A stretch of 64,000 nucleotides of DNA from the NCBI RefSeq assembly GCF_000422505.1, contig NZ_AULX01000019.1:1-64000 (forward strand). The letters run 5' to 3'. Every line of letters starts with the position of its first letter. Position 1 is the stretch's first letter. The position numbers were made by a program, and so were the translations under genes. Positions 51,799-61,034 of the stretch are shown one piece after another. Origin of the DNA: Paenibacillus pinihumi DSM 23905 = JCM 16419 (lineage in GTDB: Bacteria; Bacillota; Bacilli; Paenibacillales; Paenibacillaceae). The notes beneath the pieces were generated by a model. That model was not told the DNA's origin and ran no database searches. It worked only from the letters and a program-made list of their open reading frames with translations.

Positions 51799-51817
51799 TG
51801 ATGCGATATTAGCATGC

Positions 51818-51858
51818 AAAAAACTTCGATCTCCGATTGCGGGGCATAGAAGTTTTTT
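51818..51858 (+). terminator. Terminator of the AlkD-like gene
   Basis: AAAAAACTTC pairs with GAAGTTTTTT around a 21-nt loop. The T-run is part of the stem. 20 nt past the stop. Confidence 0.8.
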
Positions 51859-52044
51859 ATGATTGCTTTCTTTTTCCTGGGGTCATGTTTTCATTGGTCT
51901 GCTGAAACATGACAAACACTTGTCATATTCTGTATGCTAGACTGTGGGTATCCGAATGGCAGGGGAAAGATTGTAACATGAAAGCAGCAGCGCTGCAGTC
52001 GGACAAATTTGGAGACTTTTTTACCGGGAGGAAGAGACAAGCAT

Positions 52045-52521
52045 ATGGCTAAGACAAATCAGGAGATGGCAGCGGAATTCAAATCCTATATCCCGTTCAT
52101 AGAGGGGCTTCAGGCATTGGACGAAACGCTTTGGGACAGGCCGATTGAGGAAGGAAAATGGTCTTTGAAGGCGCTAGTGGCTCATTTGCTGAAGTGGGAT
52201 CAATATTTTTATGAGGAAGCAATTGCTAAAATCAGGCGGCAGGAACCGCTGACGGTCAGACATCTGAACTTTGATGAATTTAATTATAACGCCCGGATTT
52301 ATTCCGAGACCCAGACCAAAGAGGAATTAATCGCGCAATTTATAGATTGGCGTTCGAAAATTGTTGAGGCTATTGGCGGGCTGGATGATTCAGAGTTCGA
52401 GAAAGAATACGTGGACGGCGACAGAAAAAAGTTCAACATTCGCAATTATGTGCGCTCCTTTATCTCTCATGACAAGCACCATCGGAAACAAATCGAGAAA
52501 TTTCTGAAAGCGTTGAGGTAG
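52045..52521 (+). CDS. ClbS/DfsB-type DinB-like four-helix protein
   Basis: 158 residues. KWSLKALVAHLLKWDQYFYE near residue 40 and a C-terminal SHDKHHRKQIEKFLKAL near 138 give the conserved His positions of DinB/ClbS-like four-helix bundles, which bind a metal and often handle thiols or detoxify small molecules. ATG at 52045 with GGGAGGAAGAG upstream. An earlier ATG (52009) sits before the binding site and is unlikely. Monocistronic, with a terminator downstream. Confidence 0.8.
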   Translation: MAKTNQEMAAEFKSYIPFIEGLQALDETLWDRPIEEGKWSLKALVAHLLKWDQYFYEEAIAKIRRQEPLTVRHLNFDEFNYNARIYSETQTKEELIAQFIDWRSKIVEAIGGLDDSEFEKEYVDGDRKKFNIRNYVRSFISHDKHHRKQIEKFLKALR

Positions 52522-52530
52522 GCTTGCCGA

Positions 52531-52575
52531 AAAAAGCAGATCTTTTTGTATATTGAACGAAAAGACTGCTTTTTA
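52531..52575 (+). terminator. Terminator of the DinB-like gene
   Basis: AAAAAGCAGATCTTTT pairs with AAAAGACTGCTTTTT around an 11-nt loop. 10 nt past the stop. Confidence 0.85.
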
Positions 52576-52760
52576 ACGATTACGAAGACAACGCCAAAGC
52601 ACAAGCCATAACCGGCGAAGCCGTTACGAGTATTGACCAGGGAAGGGTTCGGGTGTGTCATCATGCTTCATGTTTTGCTTTGATTGCAGGAGGTTGTTTC
52701 TGGTACTATAGAGGCAGAGCATAATTGCTCTAGAACCTGCAAGAAAGCGGTGAAGTGAAG

Positions 52761-53738
52761 ATGACAGAACATATACAGGAAAATCGCCAGCTGGAGAAGG
52801 CGACATTTGCAGGAGGCTGCTTCTGGTGCATGGTCAAGCCGTTTGACCAGATGCCGGGCATTGAGAAGGTCGTCTCCGGATATATTGGCGGTCATACCGT
52901 TAACCCGACTTATGAAGAGGTGTGCAGTGAGACTACAGGCCATGCCGAGGCGGTAGAGATCACTTTTGACCCGCAGCAGTTCCCGTATGAGAAGCTGCTC
53001 CATATTTTCTGGCAGCAGATTGACCCGACAGATGCCGGAGGACAGTTCCATGATCGCGGCAGCTCATACCGTACAGGAATTTTCTATCATAATGAACATC
53101 AAAAGGAGCTGGCCGAGAAGTCCAAGCTCGAGCTTGAGCAGAGCGGAAGATTCGATAAGCCGATTGTGACCGAGATTTCATCGGCACCGGAATTTTATCC
53201 GGCAGAGGATTACCATCAGGGTTATTACAAGACGAATCCGCTGCGGTACAAGATGTACCGGAAGGGATCTGGCCGGGACACCTTCATCAAGCAGCATTGG
53301 GGCTATAAGAAGGATGAAGCCCAGCTTCGCGAGAGACTGACCCCGATGCAATATGAAGTGACCCAAAACAGCGCCACCGAGCCGCCGTTCCGCAATGAAT
53401 TTTGGGATCATGAGGAAGAGGGCATCTATGTTGATATTGTCTCCGGCGAGCCGTTGTTCAGCTCCAAGGAAAAGTTCGACTCCCACTGCGGCTGGCCAAG
53501 CTTCACACAGCCGCTCGTAGAAGCAGCCATCGTCGAGGAGATGGATCTGACGCATAATATGGTGCGCACAGAAGTTCGCAGCAAGGAGGCCGACTCCCAT
53601 CTTGGACATGTCTTCAATGATGGTCCAGGACCTAATGGACTGCGTTACTGCATCAATTCGGCTGCGCTCCGCTTCATTCCGAAGGATGATCTGGAGAAGG
53701 AAGGGTATGGCGAATACCTGTCCTGGCTCAAGAAGTAA
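52761..53738 (+). CDS. msrAB: Bifunctional methionine sulfoxide reductase MsrA-MsrB
   Basis: 325 residues. N-terminal MsrA domain (about 10-165) with the catalytic Cys in GGCFWC near residue 20, which reduces Met-S-sulfoxide. C-terminal MsrB domain (about 185-318) with HCGWPSF near 240 and the catalytic Cys in [11 protein letters not shown] near 298, which reduces Met-R-sulfoxide. The MsrB part lacks the usual CxxC zinc pairs. No signal peptide, so it repairs cytosolic proteins. ATG at 52761 has only a weak binding site, and GTG at 52755 is an alternative. Confidence 0.94.
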   Translation: MTEHIQENRQLEKATFAGGCFWCMVKPFDQMPGIEKVVSGYIGGHTVNPTYEEVCSETTGHAEAVEITFDPQQFPYEKLLHIFWQQIDPTDAGGQFHDRGSSYRTGIFYHNEHQKELAEKSKLELEQSGRFDKPIVTEISSAPEFYPAEDYHQGYYKTNPLRYKMYRKGSGRDTFIKQHWGYKKDEAQLRERLTPMQYEVTQNSATEPPFRNEFWDHEEEGIYVDIVSGEPLFSSKEKFDSHCGWPSFTQPLVEAAIVEEMDLTHNMVRTEVRSKEADSHLGHVFNDGPGPNGLRYCINSAALRFIPKDDLEKEGYGEYLSWLKK

Positions 53739-53802
53739 GCGTACTTGATCGCTATGAATTCTAGTACCGCGAATGGTATTGGAACATAAAGTAAATTATA
53801 AG

Positions 53803-53910
53803 GCAGCTCTTTTCCCCGTTTTAGCTGTGGCCAGCGGGAGGACGCTTTTCTCAAAAGTGTCTTTCCCGCCGGACACAACCCTGTCGCGGGCACAAGAGCT
53901 GCTTTTTTTT
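53803..53910 (+). terminator. Large structured terminator after msrAB
   Basis: Outer stem GCAGCTCTT/AAGAGCTGC (9 bp) with eight T directly after. Inside is a second strong hairpin, GCGGGA...TCCCGC continuing as GACGCTTTT/AAAAGTGTC (one G-U), plus a short CCCTGTCGCGGG element. The 108-nt multi-branched shape is more than a terminator needs. Confidence 0.7.
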
Positions 53911-53998
53911 GCATACTTTTTTCCAGACAAAGGTAAGCTACGGATAGATTAGAGTTTGACGGGATATGACCTTTAGCAGCTAAGTTCAAGAAGTGTTG

Positions 53999-54027
53999 TT
54001 GACAAGGGATAGCGGGAATAATACAAT
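53999..54027 (+). promoter_or_regulatory. Sigma-A promoter of rbsK
   Basis: TTGACA, 17-nt spacer, TACAAT. The LacI/cre-like operator begins 15 nt downstream of the -10. Confidence 0.85.
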
Positions 54028-54042
54028 GAAGGCAAAGTGATG

Positions 54043-54056
54043 TGTAACCGATACCA
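54043..54056 (+). promoter_or_regulatory. LacI-family / cre-like operator before rbsK
   Basis: TGTAACCGATACCA matches the CcpA cre consensus TGWAANCGNTNWCA at all but one position and has the central CG of LacI-family sites. It sits just after the expected transcription start. Either CcpA or the adjacent LacI-type repressor could bind it. Confidence 0.65.
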
Positions 54057-54098
54057 CATTGTCGTGTTGCTCATAATAAACGAAGATGAGGTGCAGCT

Positions 54099-55016
54099 GT
54101 GAATAAATCAAAAATTACAGTTATCGGAAGCTTGAACATTGATATGGTAACGGAAACTCCATATATGCCCAATCAGGGCGAGACGATTATTGGAACTGCT
54201 TTCTCCAGCTTTACAGGTGGAAAAGGAGCTAATCAGGCGGTTGCTTGCGCGCGCCTTGGAGCGGAAGTTACAATGGTCGGTTGTGTCGGACAGGACAGCA
54301 TGGCGGATCAACTGATAACCGCACTTGGCAAGGAGGGCATCGTTACCGACTATGTGAAACCGGTTCCTCATCAAGCAACCGGGATCGCGGCGATCACCGT
54401 CTGTGACAAGGATAACCGGATTATCGTCATTCCGGGAGCCAACCACTGCCTGGAGCCGGAAGATGTGACCGCGCTGGAGCATGTTATTGCTGCGTCGGAT
54501 ATGGTGTTGATTCAGCAGGAAATTCCGTTCAGAACAGTAGAAGCAGCGATCCGTCTGGCCAAAAGTCTGAACGTGCGGGTGATTTTGAATCCGGCTCCTG
54601 CCGTGAAGCTGTCTGCGGAACTGCTGGAGATGGTGGATGTGATTACACCAAATGAATCGGAGCTGGCGATTGTATTGGGCCTGGACGGGGATGGCGAGCG
54701 CAGTCCGGAGGAGATCATTGGACTTTATCCGCATCAGATCGTCATGACTCATGGCAAGGACGGCGCGTTCTACAAACCTGCGGACGGTGAAATCAGCCAT
54801 GAACCGGGCCGGGAGGTCGAGGTTGTGGATACAACAGGGGCGGGGGACACCTTCAACGGAGCGCTGGCTGTCATGCTCAGTGAAGGCAAGACGCTGGAGG
54901 AGGCTGTCCGGTTTGCAGTAGGCGCCAGTGCATTGTCTGTCACCAAGCTGGGAGCAACAAGCGGAATGCCGCTTCGCAATGAGGTGGAGAAGTATCTCGC
55001 TGCAGGTTCGGTATAA
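54099..55016 (+). CDS. rbsK: Ribokinase
   Basis: 305 residues, PfkB family. Phosphorylates ribose to ribose-5-phosphate. N-terminal GSLNIDMVTETPYMPNQGET, the TGGKGANQAVACARLG motif near residue 40 and the C-terminal DTTGAGDTFNGALAVML motif near 246 with the catalytic Asp are intact. GTG start with GATGAGGTG 6 nt upstream. Followed by a truncated LacI-type gene. The rest of an rbs operon (rbsD, A, C, B) does not follow here. Confidence 0.95.
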   Translation: MNKSKITVIGSLNIDMVTETPYMPNQGETIIGTAFSSFTGGKGANQAVACARLGAEVTMVGCVGQDSMADQLITALGKEGIVTDYVKPVPHQATGIAAITVCDKDNRIIVIPGANHCLEPEDVTALEHVIAASDMVLIQQEIPFRTVEAAIRLAKSLNVRVILNPAPAVKLSAELLEMVDVITPNESELAIVLGLDGDGERSPEEIIGLYPHQIVMTHGKDGAFYKPADGEISHEPGREVEVVDTTGAGDTFNGALAVMLSEGKTLEEAVRFAVGASALSVTKLGATSGMPLRNEVEKYLAAGSV

Positions 55017-55101
55017 CCGGATATTTTGCTTTAAGTTAGTGAGGTAATTGATTATATGATTCTTTATGGCGGATCAGATTGCGCGAGGGCAGGAGATTGA
55101 G

Positions 55102-55848
55102 ATGACGACAATAAGAGATGTAGGCAAATTGGCGGGCGTATCTGTGGCGACTGTCTCCCGTCTGCTGAACCAGAGCGGCTATGTGAGCAAGGAAGCTGAG
55201 ATGGCCATTACCGAGGCGATCGAGAAGCTGAACTACAAACCGAGCAATATCGCCAGAAGTCTGGCCGGCAAGCAGACTGCGACCGTAGCGCTGATGGTGC
55301 CGGACATTCTGAATCCGTTCTTCCCGGAGATTGCGAGGGCGGCGGAGGATGCTGCGGCAGGACACGGATTTACACTGGTGCTCTGTAATACAGACAACAA
55401 TCCGGAGAAGGAGAAGAAGTATGTGGAGGCGCTTGTCAGAAAACGGATCGACGGCATTATCATCTCCTCGTATACGATGCATCCCCAGCAGATCCTGGAT
55501 TTGCAGAAGCGCTCGATTCCTGTAGTGGCGCTGGATAAAGCGTTCCCGGAAGACCCGATCGTCTGCGTAACCACAGCAAACCGGCAGGGTGGTGAACTGG
55601 CATCCCGGCACCTGCTGGAGCGGGGATGCCGCAAAATCGCCCATATTTGCGGCCCCGCCCATGTCGATTCCGCGCGCGAGCGCACATTGGGATATGAGCA
55701 GGCTTGCGCCGCGCAGCCCTGGTACACGCCCAGCCTCATTGCATCGGGCAGCTTTACCGTTATCTGCTGCAGATGCGAGCCTTCTCCGCATCCGGCGTCG
55801 AGCATTCGCATTGTGCTCGTTCGCTCCGCTCTATTCAAAATAATCTGA
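55102..55848 (+). pseudogene. LacI-family regulator (RbsR-like), truncated at the C-terminus
   Basis: ATG at 55102 with AGGAG 6 nt upstream. DNA-binding domain TIRDVGKLAGVSVATVSRLL and hinge are intact, and the periplasmic-binding-like core continues through HICGPAHVDSARERTLGYEQ. At about 55735-55765 the sequence leaves the family. The remaining codons are antisense to an RlmA-type gene. LacI proteins are about 330 residues, so roughly 110 C-terminal residues needed for effector binding and dimerisation are missing. Next to rbsK, so probably the former ribose regulator. A non-functional or altered repressor is likely. Confidence 0.8.
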
Positions 55849-56204
55849 TCGATGACAAGCTCATGGAGCGGACTGAAGAAGCCGCTGTCAATCATTGCTC
55901 TTCTTGCCGTAAATAACGGCTTCATATATTTGGTTTTAATTGCCCGGGTGGAGAGATTGAGATAGCCTTGCCGGGAAAAGTCAAAGACATGCTTGCTGCT
56001 GCATGTAAAGCTGCCCGGTATTGTCCATTTCATGGGACTGGTGCAGATCGGGCATTGCAATAAATGCTCCCATTCGCAGATTTGCTTCGGATGAGATGGA
56101 TTCGGGTCAAGATTCAATTTTGATGCACTCCATTCATTTTTAGGTAAATGAAAGAAGGCACAACCAAATAAGCCTGGCGATTTCTTCAAAAAAGCCAGGT
56201 TCAC
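55733..56204 (-). pseudogene. RlmA-type 23S rRNA methyltransferase, truncated at the C-terminus
   Basis: On the - strand: LQCPICTSPMKW and FTCSSKHVFDFSRQGYLNL (zinc-finger domain of RlmA/RrmA), KTKYMKPLFTARRAMIDSGF, and the SAM-binding motif MLDAGCGEGSHLQQI near residue 138. The sequence then leaves the family at about 55735-55765, so most of the methyltransferase domain is lost and the frame runs on antisense to the LacI gene. The start is uncertain (GTG at 56204). The 256 nt between this gene and the response regulator show only short AT-rich stretches. Confidence 0.8.
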
Positions 56205-56460
56205 TTCAGCTGTACCTCACATTACCTCCAACGAATGTAATACACCACTACCATGAGGGCCGCACTCCCGTATCAAAAATATTCAGGCTCCGTGCCTGTC
56301 CTATCATCATAACACAGGATCGAGTGAAGTTACGGGCCAGATGGTTCCAAAATTTAAAAAAACGTGCGGACTTCACTGCTAAAAGGGGCATGAACCGGCA
56401 AAATCAAAGCATATAACGGATTAGTTGCAATGAGATGAAAGAATAGGAGTGGCTGCTGCA

Positions 56461-58116
56461 ATGTACAAAATACTGCTTGTAGATGATGAAATCGACGTCC
56501 GGGAGGGACTTCTGGAAGAAGTGGACTGGCAGGAGCATGGCTTCGTAGTCGCAGGGACAGCGGAGAACGGCAGAGAAGCGCTGGAGCAATGTTCGAGGTT
56601 GGAGCCGGATGTCGTCATTACGGATATCAGCATGCCGTTTATGGACGGCTTGAAGCTGGCCGCCTGGCTGCGCGAGCATCATCCGCTTGTCAAAATCATT
56701 ATTCTGACTGGCTATGACGAGTTCGATTATGCCCGTCAGGCGGTCACACTAAGTGTGGACGAATACTTGCTGAAGCCCTTCTCGTCAGGGCAATTGTCAG
56801 AGCTTCTGGTCAAAATCCGCAGCAAAATCGAGGCTGAAATCGCAGAACGTGAGGATATCCGGCAATTGAAGCAGCATTATTATAACAGCCTTCCTGTGCT
56901 CAAGGAGACCTTCCTCGCCTCCTTGCTGACCCGTAAGCTGTCGGAGGAGACGATCCGTGAGAGAACGCGCAATCTCAATCTGGATTTGCAGGGATCGCAC
57001 TACGCAATGCAAGTCATACAGCTACACGCCCCTGACCCGCAAGACGGCATCAGGCAGGAGCATTCTCTCTATTATTCGGATGATACGGATTTGAGGCTGT
57101 TCTCTGTGCGGAATATTGCAGAGGAAGTATGGGAGGGCAAAAAGCTGGGGAACGTCTTTCTCTATCAGGACTATATTGTGCTGCTTTCCATAAAGAAGAA
57201 TGAAGCGGAGCAGCATTGGCTAAGCTCCCTGCAAGAGGCACTGGAAGGCATTATCCGGAGCGTCCAGCATTATTTGAAGTTAAAGGTGACGATCGGGGCA
57301 GGTTCTCCTGCCCGCCAACTGTCAGAGGTTAAGGAGTCATATGATGAGGCCGTAATGGCACTGGACTACCGGCTGGTGCTCGGCAGAGGGCGGCTGATTT
57401 ACATTCAGGACGTAGAAAACCGCACGACACAGAAGCTTAGGCAGGATGAACTGAAGGAGCAGGCGCTGATCCGCTGTCTGAAGGTAGGAACGGAGGAAGA
57501 ACTGGAGGAGGCGATAACAGACATTTTCGCCGATATTTCAGAGCTTGAGCACAGCTACAAGGATATCCAGGTCTATCTGATGGGGCTCCTGACAGCAGTG
57601 CTCAAGACCGCAAAAGATGCCGATGTGAATTTCGACCAGTGGTTCGGCCCGGGAACCCAGCTCTATATGGAGTTGTTCCGATTCCAGAGCCTGCCGGAAG
57701 CCCGGCAATGGTTCGCGGACAGATGCGGAGCGCTAATGCAGCAATTGTCCAGCCGGCGGCAGCATGCGTACAGGGAAATCATTGAAAAGGCTGTCTCCTA
57801 TATGAAGGCCAATTATCAGAGTGCAGATATTTCAATCCAGCAGGTATGCTCGCATCTTCATATCAGCACCGGGTATTTCAGCTTCTTGTTCAAGAAGGAA
57901 GTGAAAATGACCTTTGTCCAGTATCTGATGCAGCTTCGGATGGAAGCGGCCAGGGAGCTGCTGCGGGCGACAGAGCTGAGGGCATTCGAAGTTGCCGAAC
58001 AGGTGGGATTTGCCGATGCCAATTATTTCAGCTTTTGCTTCAAGAAGCAGACGGGTGCTTCTCCGAAGGAGTACCGGAACAAAATAAGCAGGATGGAGGC
58101 GGATGTGAACGGATGA
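56461..58116 (+). CDS. YesN-type response regulator (REC plus AraC DNA-binding domain)
   Basis: 551 residues. Receiver domain 1-120 with acidic pocket DDE near residue 9, phosphoacceptor Asp in VVITDISMPFMDG near 56, and the conserved Lys in LLKPF near 105. A long middle region (about 130-430) is typical for YesN. Two AraC helix-turn-helix motifs close the protein (DISIQQVCSHLHISTGYFSF near 460, FEVAEQVGFADANYFSFCFK near 510). ATG at 56461 with AGGAG 11 nt upstream. Its stop overlaps the histidine kinase start by 4 nt. Likely activates the sugar transporter genes downstream. Confidence 0.93.
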   Translation: MYKILLVDDEIDVREGLLEEVDWQEHGFVVAGTAENGREALEQCSRLEPDVVITDISMPFMDGLKLAAWLREHHPLVKIIILTGYDEFDYARQAVTLSVDEYLLKPFSSGQLSELLVKIRSKIEAEIAEREDIRQLKQHYYNSLPVLKETFLASLLTRKLSEETIRERTRNLNLDLQGSHYAMQVIQLHAPDPQDGIRQEHSLYYSDDTDLRLFSVRNIAEEVWEGKKLGNVFLYQDYIVLLSIKKNEAEQHWLSSLQEALEGIIRSVQHYLKLKVTIGAGSPARQLSEVKESYDEAVMALDYRLVLGRGRLIYIQDVENRTTQKLRQDELKEQALIRCLKVGTEEELEEAITDIFADISELEHSYKDIQVYLMGLLTAVLKTAKDADVNFDQWFGPGTQLYMELFRFQSLPEARQWFADRCGALMQQLSSRRQHAYREIIEKAVSYMKANYQSADISIQQVCSHLHISTGYFSFLFKKEVKMTFVQYLMQLRMEAARELLRATELRAFEVAEQVGFADANYFSFCFKKQTGASPKEYRNKISRMEADVNG

Positions 58117-59936
58117 GCAGCCGCAGCCGTTTCAGGTGGTTGGTACGGCCCTCCGAATGGAAACAGAAGCTGTTGAAGAGCAGCATCCGCTCCATAATGG
58201 CCTGGTCGTTCTCCGTGTTAATTGTACTGCTGCTGCTCACGGTGGCTGTGCTCCTTTACGATAAGTTTTCACGTACAGCCGAACAAAGCGCAGTGCTGAG
58301 CACACAGCAGATTGTGGATCAGGTCAGCTATAACTTGGAGGATTATGTAAAAGGCATGTCACGCCTGTACCGCACAATAGAGCGCAATATGCTGGCTGAA
58401 GGGCTGTGGACGGATGACCGGGTGACGCATGAGCTGGATATGATCATGAGCAGCCGGGATGATATTGTATCGGTAGCCCTGTTCGACGAGCAGGGCCGCC
58501 TGCTGCGCAATTATCCGGATGCGCCGCTGAGGAACAGTGCGAACGTGACCGGACAGAGCTGGTTTCACTCCGCTATTCGCGTTCCTGAGCATCTCAGTTT
58601 CTCCTTGCCGCATATTCAGAATTTGTATCACGGGGTATACAAGTGGGTGGTTTCGATGAGCAAGGGCATTACCATTATGCATGAGGGACGCCCGACGAAT
58701 GTTATTTTGCTGGTGGATATCAATTTCCGGCAGATCGATGAGCTGTGCAGCCGCATCAGTCTGGGCAAACGGGGGTACGTCTACGTTATCGATGAAGGCG
58801 CGGGCAATATGGTGTTTCATCCACAGCAGCAGCTGATCTACATGGGCCTCAAGAAGGAAAATGTCGAACAGGCGCTCAAATCGGTGCAGCACTATTATAT
58901 TGATGAATCCGAGGGACTAAAGCGGCTGAATGCGATTCAATCCATTCCCAATATCGGTTGGAAGGTAGTAGGGGTTGCCTATATGAATGAAATGCTGACC
59001 ACCCGTGGCGAGCTGAACCGCTATCTTATCATCGTACTGTCCGTGGCTCTGCTGTTTGTGATGGTGATGTCCATGCTGCTTGCCGCTGTGTTGACCCGCC
59101 CGATCCGGCGCATGGAGCGAACGATGAAGGCTGTGGAAAAAGGGAATTTCAATGTGAAGCTTACGGTTGAAGGCCCGCTGGAGGTCGAGCGGCTCTCCAG
59201 AAGATTCAATCTGATGCTGGACAAAATCCGGCATCTGATGAGCCAGATTATTGTAGAGCAGGAGTCCAAGCGCAAATATGAGCTGGAGGCGCTGCAGGCC
59301 CAGATTAATCCGCACTTTCTGTACAATACATTGAATTCGGTTGTCCGGATGATCGGCATGAGCAAAAACGAAGAGGTTATTGCGATGATTACATCGTTAT
59401 CCAAGTTGTTCCGTCTTAGTCTGAGCAAGGGAAAGACCGTCATTACAGTCGAGGAGGAGCTTGAGCATGCACGGCATTATTTGAACATTCAGCAGATGAG
59501 GTTCCGGCGCAAGTTCACATTTTCAATCGAGGGAGATAAGGGAGCGCTTACTTGCATGACCCTCAAGCTGGTGCTTCAGCCGTTGATTGAGAATGCGATT
59601 GTTCATGGAATTGAATATAGCGTAGATGAAGGCGTGATCAGGGTCAGAGCGGACATTCGTGAGGGGGTACTTGTTTTGGAGGTGCAGGATAACGGTGTCG
59701 GGATGCTGCCGGAGACATGCGCCAGGCTCTTGTCGGGCAGTGTTGAGCAATCCCCGGGAGCGGGAACCGGGTCGGGCGTAGCGGTGAAAAATATTCATGA
59801 CCGCATCCAGCTCTATTACGGCCCGCAGTACGGCCTGGAATTTGAGAGCGAACCGGAGGAAGGGACAATCGCCCGCGTACGCATCCCTGTGCTAAGGGAG
59901 CCTATTGAAGAGCGGGAAGAGGGGGACATGGCATGA
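58113..59936 (+). CDS. YesM-type sensor histidine kinase
   Basis: 607 residues. Helix 1 about 25-50, an extracytoplasmic Cache-like sensor domain (about 55-300), helix 2 about 305-330 and HAMP about 330-385. The His_kinase domain has the phosphoacceptor in QINPHFLYNTLNSVVRM near 405, then a HATPase domain (IENAIVHGIEYS near 498, DNGVGM near 530). ATG at 58113 overlaps the response regulator stop (ATGA), and its own end overlaps the binding-protein gene by 4 nt. Together they form a coupled sensing unit for a sugar. Confidence 0.93.
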   Translation: MSSRSRFRWLVRPSEWKQKLLKSSIRSIMAWSFSVLIVLLLLTVAVLLYDKFSRTAEQSAVLSTQQIVDQVSYNLEDYVKGMSRLYRTIERNMLAEGLWTDDRVTHELDMIMSSRDDIVSVALFDEQGRLLRNYPDAPLRNSANVTGQSWFHSAIRVPEHLSFSLPHIQNLYHGVYKWVVSMSKGITIMHEGRPTNVILLVDINFRQIDELCSRISLGKRGYVYVIDEGAGNMVFHPQQQLIYMGLKKENVEQALKSVQHYYIDESEGLKRLNAIQSIPNIGWKVVGVAYMNEMLTTRGELNRYLIIVLSVALLFVMVMSMLLAAVLTRPIRRMERTMKAVEKGNFNVKLTVEGPLEVERLSRRFNLMLDKIRHLMSQIIVEQESKRKYELEALQAQINPHFLYNTLNSVVRMIGMSKNEEVIAMITSLSKLFRLSLSKGKTVITVEEELEHARHYLNIQQMRFRRKFTFSIEGDKGALTCMTLKLVLQPLIENAIVHGIEYSVDEGVIRVRADIREGVLVLEVQDNGVGMLPETCARLLSGSVEQSPGAGTGSGVAVKNIHDRIQLYYGPQYGLEFESEPEEGTIARVRIPVLREPIEEREEGDMA

Positions 59937-60907
59937 GCAAAGCGAGAACCTGGTTCACGGTATCCGGCATCTTGATAACAGCGGTCTTGTTCTTCTTCGC
60001 CCTCCGCTTCTGCACACAGCTTCCCGAGGAAACGGTACATAAAATCGCCCTCATTTCTCCTGTTCATGCCCGCGAGCTGGGGGAGGCGATGAGGCTGGGG
60101 GCAGACGCAGCTGCCAAGGAATTTGGGGTGGAACTGGTCTATATCGGCTTGAAGCAGCAGGATGGGGCTGCCCAGCAGCGAAAGGCGGTGGAGCAAGCGC
60201 TCAAGAATGATGTAGCAGCTGTTCTTATTGACCCGGCGGATAATGAAATCCTGGAGGTTATCGGAGAGCTGAGCGCAGCCAAGCAGGCGCCTGTGATTCT
60301 ACTCAATGATGAGCGTACAGCGAAGGGAGTTATGGCTGCAATTTCCGTCGACAATCTGCAAGCCGGACGCAAGGCAGGTGAAGCAATGGCGGGCTTGCTG
60401 GGCGGCAGCGGAGGGGTGGCGGTCATCGGCTCGGAGCTGGATGACCCGGATCTGGCAGCCAGGGAGGCCGGACTGCGTGAGGCCATTGCCGGTTATCCGG
60501 GCATCCGGGTCGCCGATAGGGCCGTATGCGGAAGCTCTCATGATGCATGCTGGCAGGCGGTGATGCAGATGCTGGGCCGTTCTGCCGTAGAAGGGATTAT
60601 TGCGCTGGAGGAAGCGGCTTCGCTGGGAGCTGTGAAGGAGGCACAGCGCCGGGGTATTGCCGGGACGCTCAAGATTGTGACCTTTGGGAATGAATTTGAG
60701 CAGCTGGAGCTGCTGCAGGATAACCTGATTCAAAAAACAGTCGTTCAGAGCGGCTTTAGCGTCGGCTATCTCGGCGTTAAGCAGGCGGTCGCCCTATTGA
60801 ACGGCGAGCGGGTGAACAAGCTGACCAGGCTGGATACGAGAGTCATCGATTCGGACAATATGTTCTGGATGGATAACCAGAAGCTGCTTTTTCCTTTTGT
60901 GGAGTGA
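59933..60907 (+). CDS. Membrane-anchored sugar-binding protein, sensor component
   Basis: 324 residues. An uncleaved-looking N-terminal helix (about 8-27) with no lipobox cysteine anchors a type I periplasmic-binding domain (about 38-320; IALISPVHARELGEAMRLGA, AVLIDPADNEI, LNDERTAKGVMAAISVDN). Its overlap with the kinase gene and separation from the transporter genes indicate a co-sensor that presents ligand to the kinase rather than a transport protein. ATG at 59933 in ATGA overlap. The ABC genes follow after 127 nt. Confidence 0.88.
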   Translation: MSKARTWFTVSGILITAVLFFFALRFCTQLPEETVHKIALISPVHARELGEAMRLGADAAAKEFGVELVYIGLKQQDGAAQQRKAVEQALKNDVAAVLIDPADNEILEVIGELSAAKQAPVILLNDERTAKGVMAAISVDNLQAGRKAGEAMAGLLGGSGGVAVIGSELDDPDLAAREAGLREAIAGYPGIRVADRAVCGSSHDACWQAVMQMLGRSAVEGIIALEEAASLGAVKEAQRRGIAGTLKIVTFGNEFEQLELLQDNLIQKTVVQSGFSVGYLGVKQAVALLNGERVNKLTRLDTRVIDSDNMFWMDNQKLLFPFVE

Positions 60908-61034
60908 CCCGTATTATCCGAAATATTCATTTCATGAGAATTTTAATAGAAAACAGCAGAATTTTGAATTCGAACTAGGCGCTGCATCCTGCATAATAAC
61001 GGTAAGCCAATTTTAAAAGGAGGTCATTGAACAG

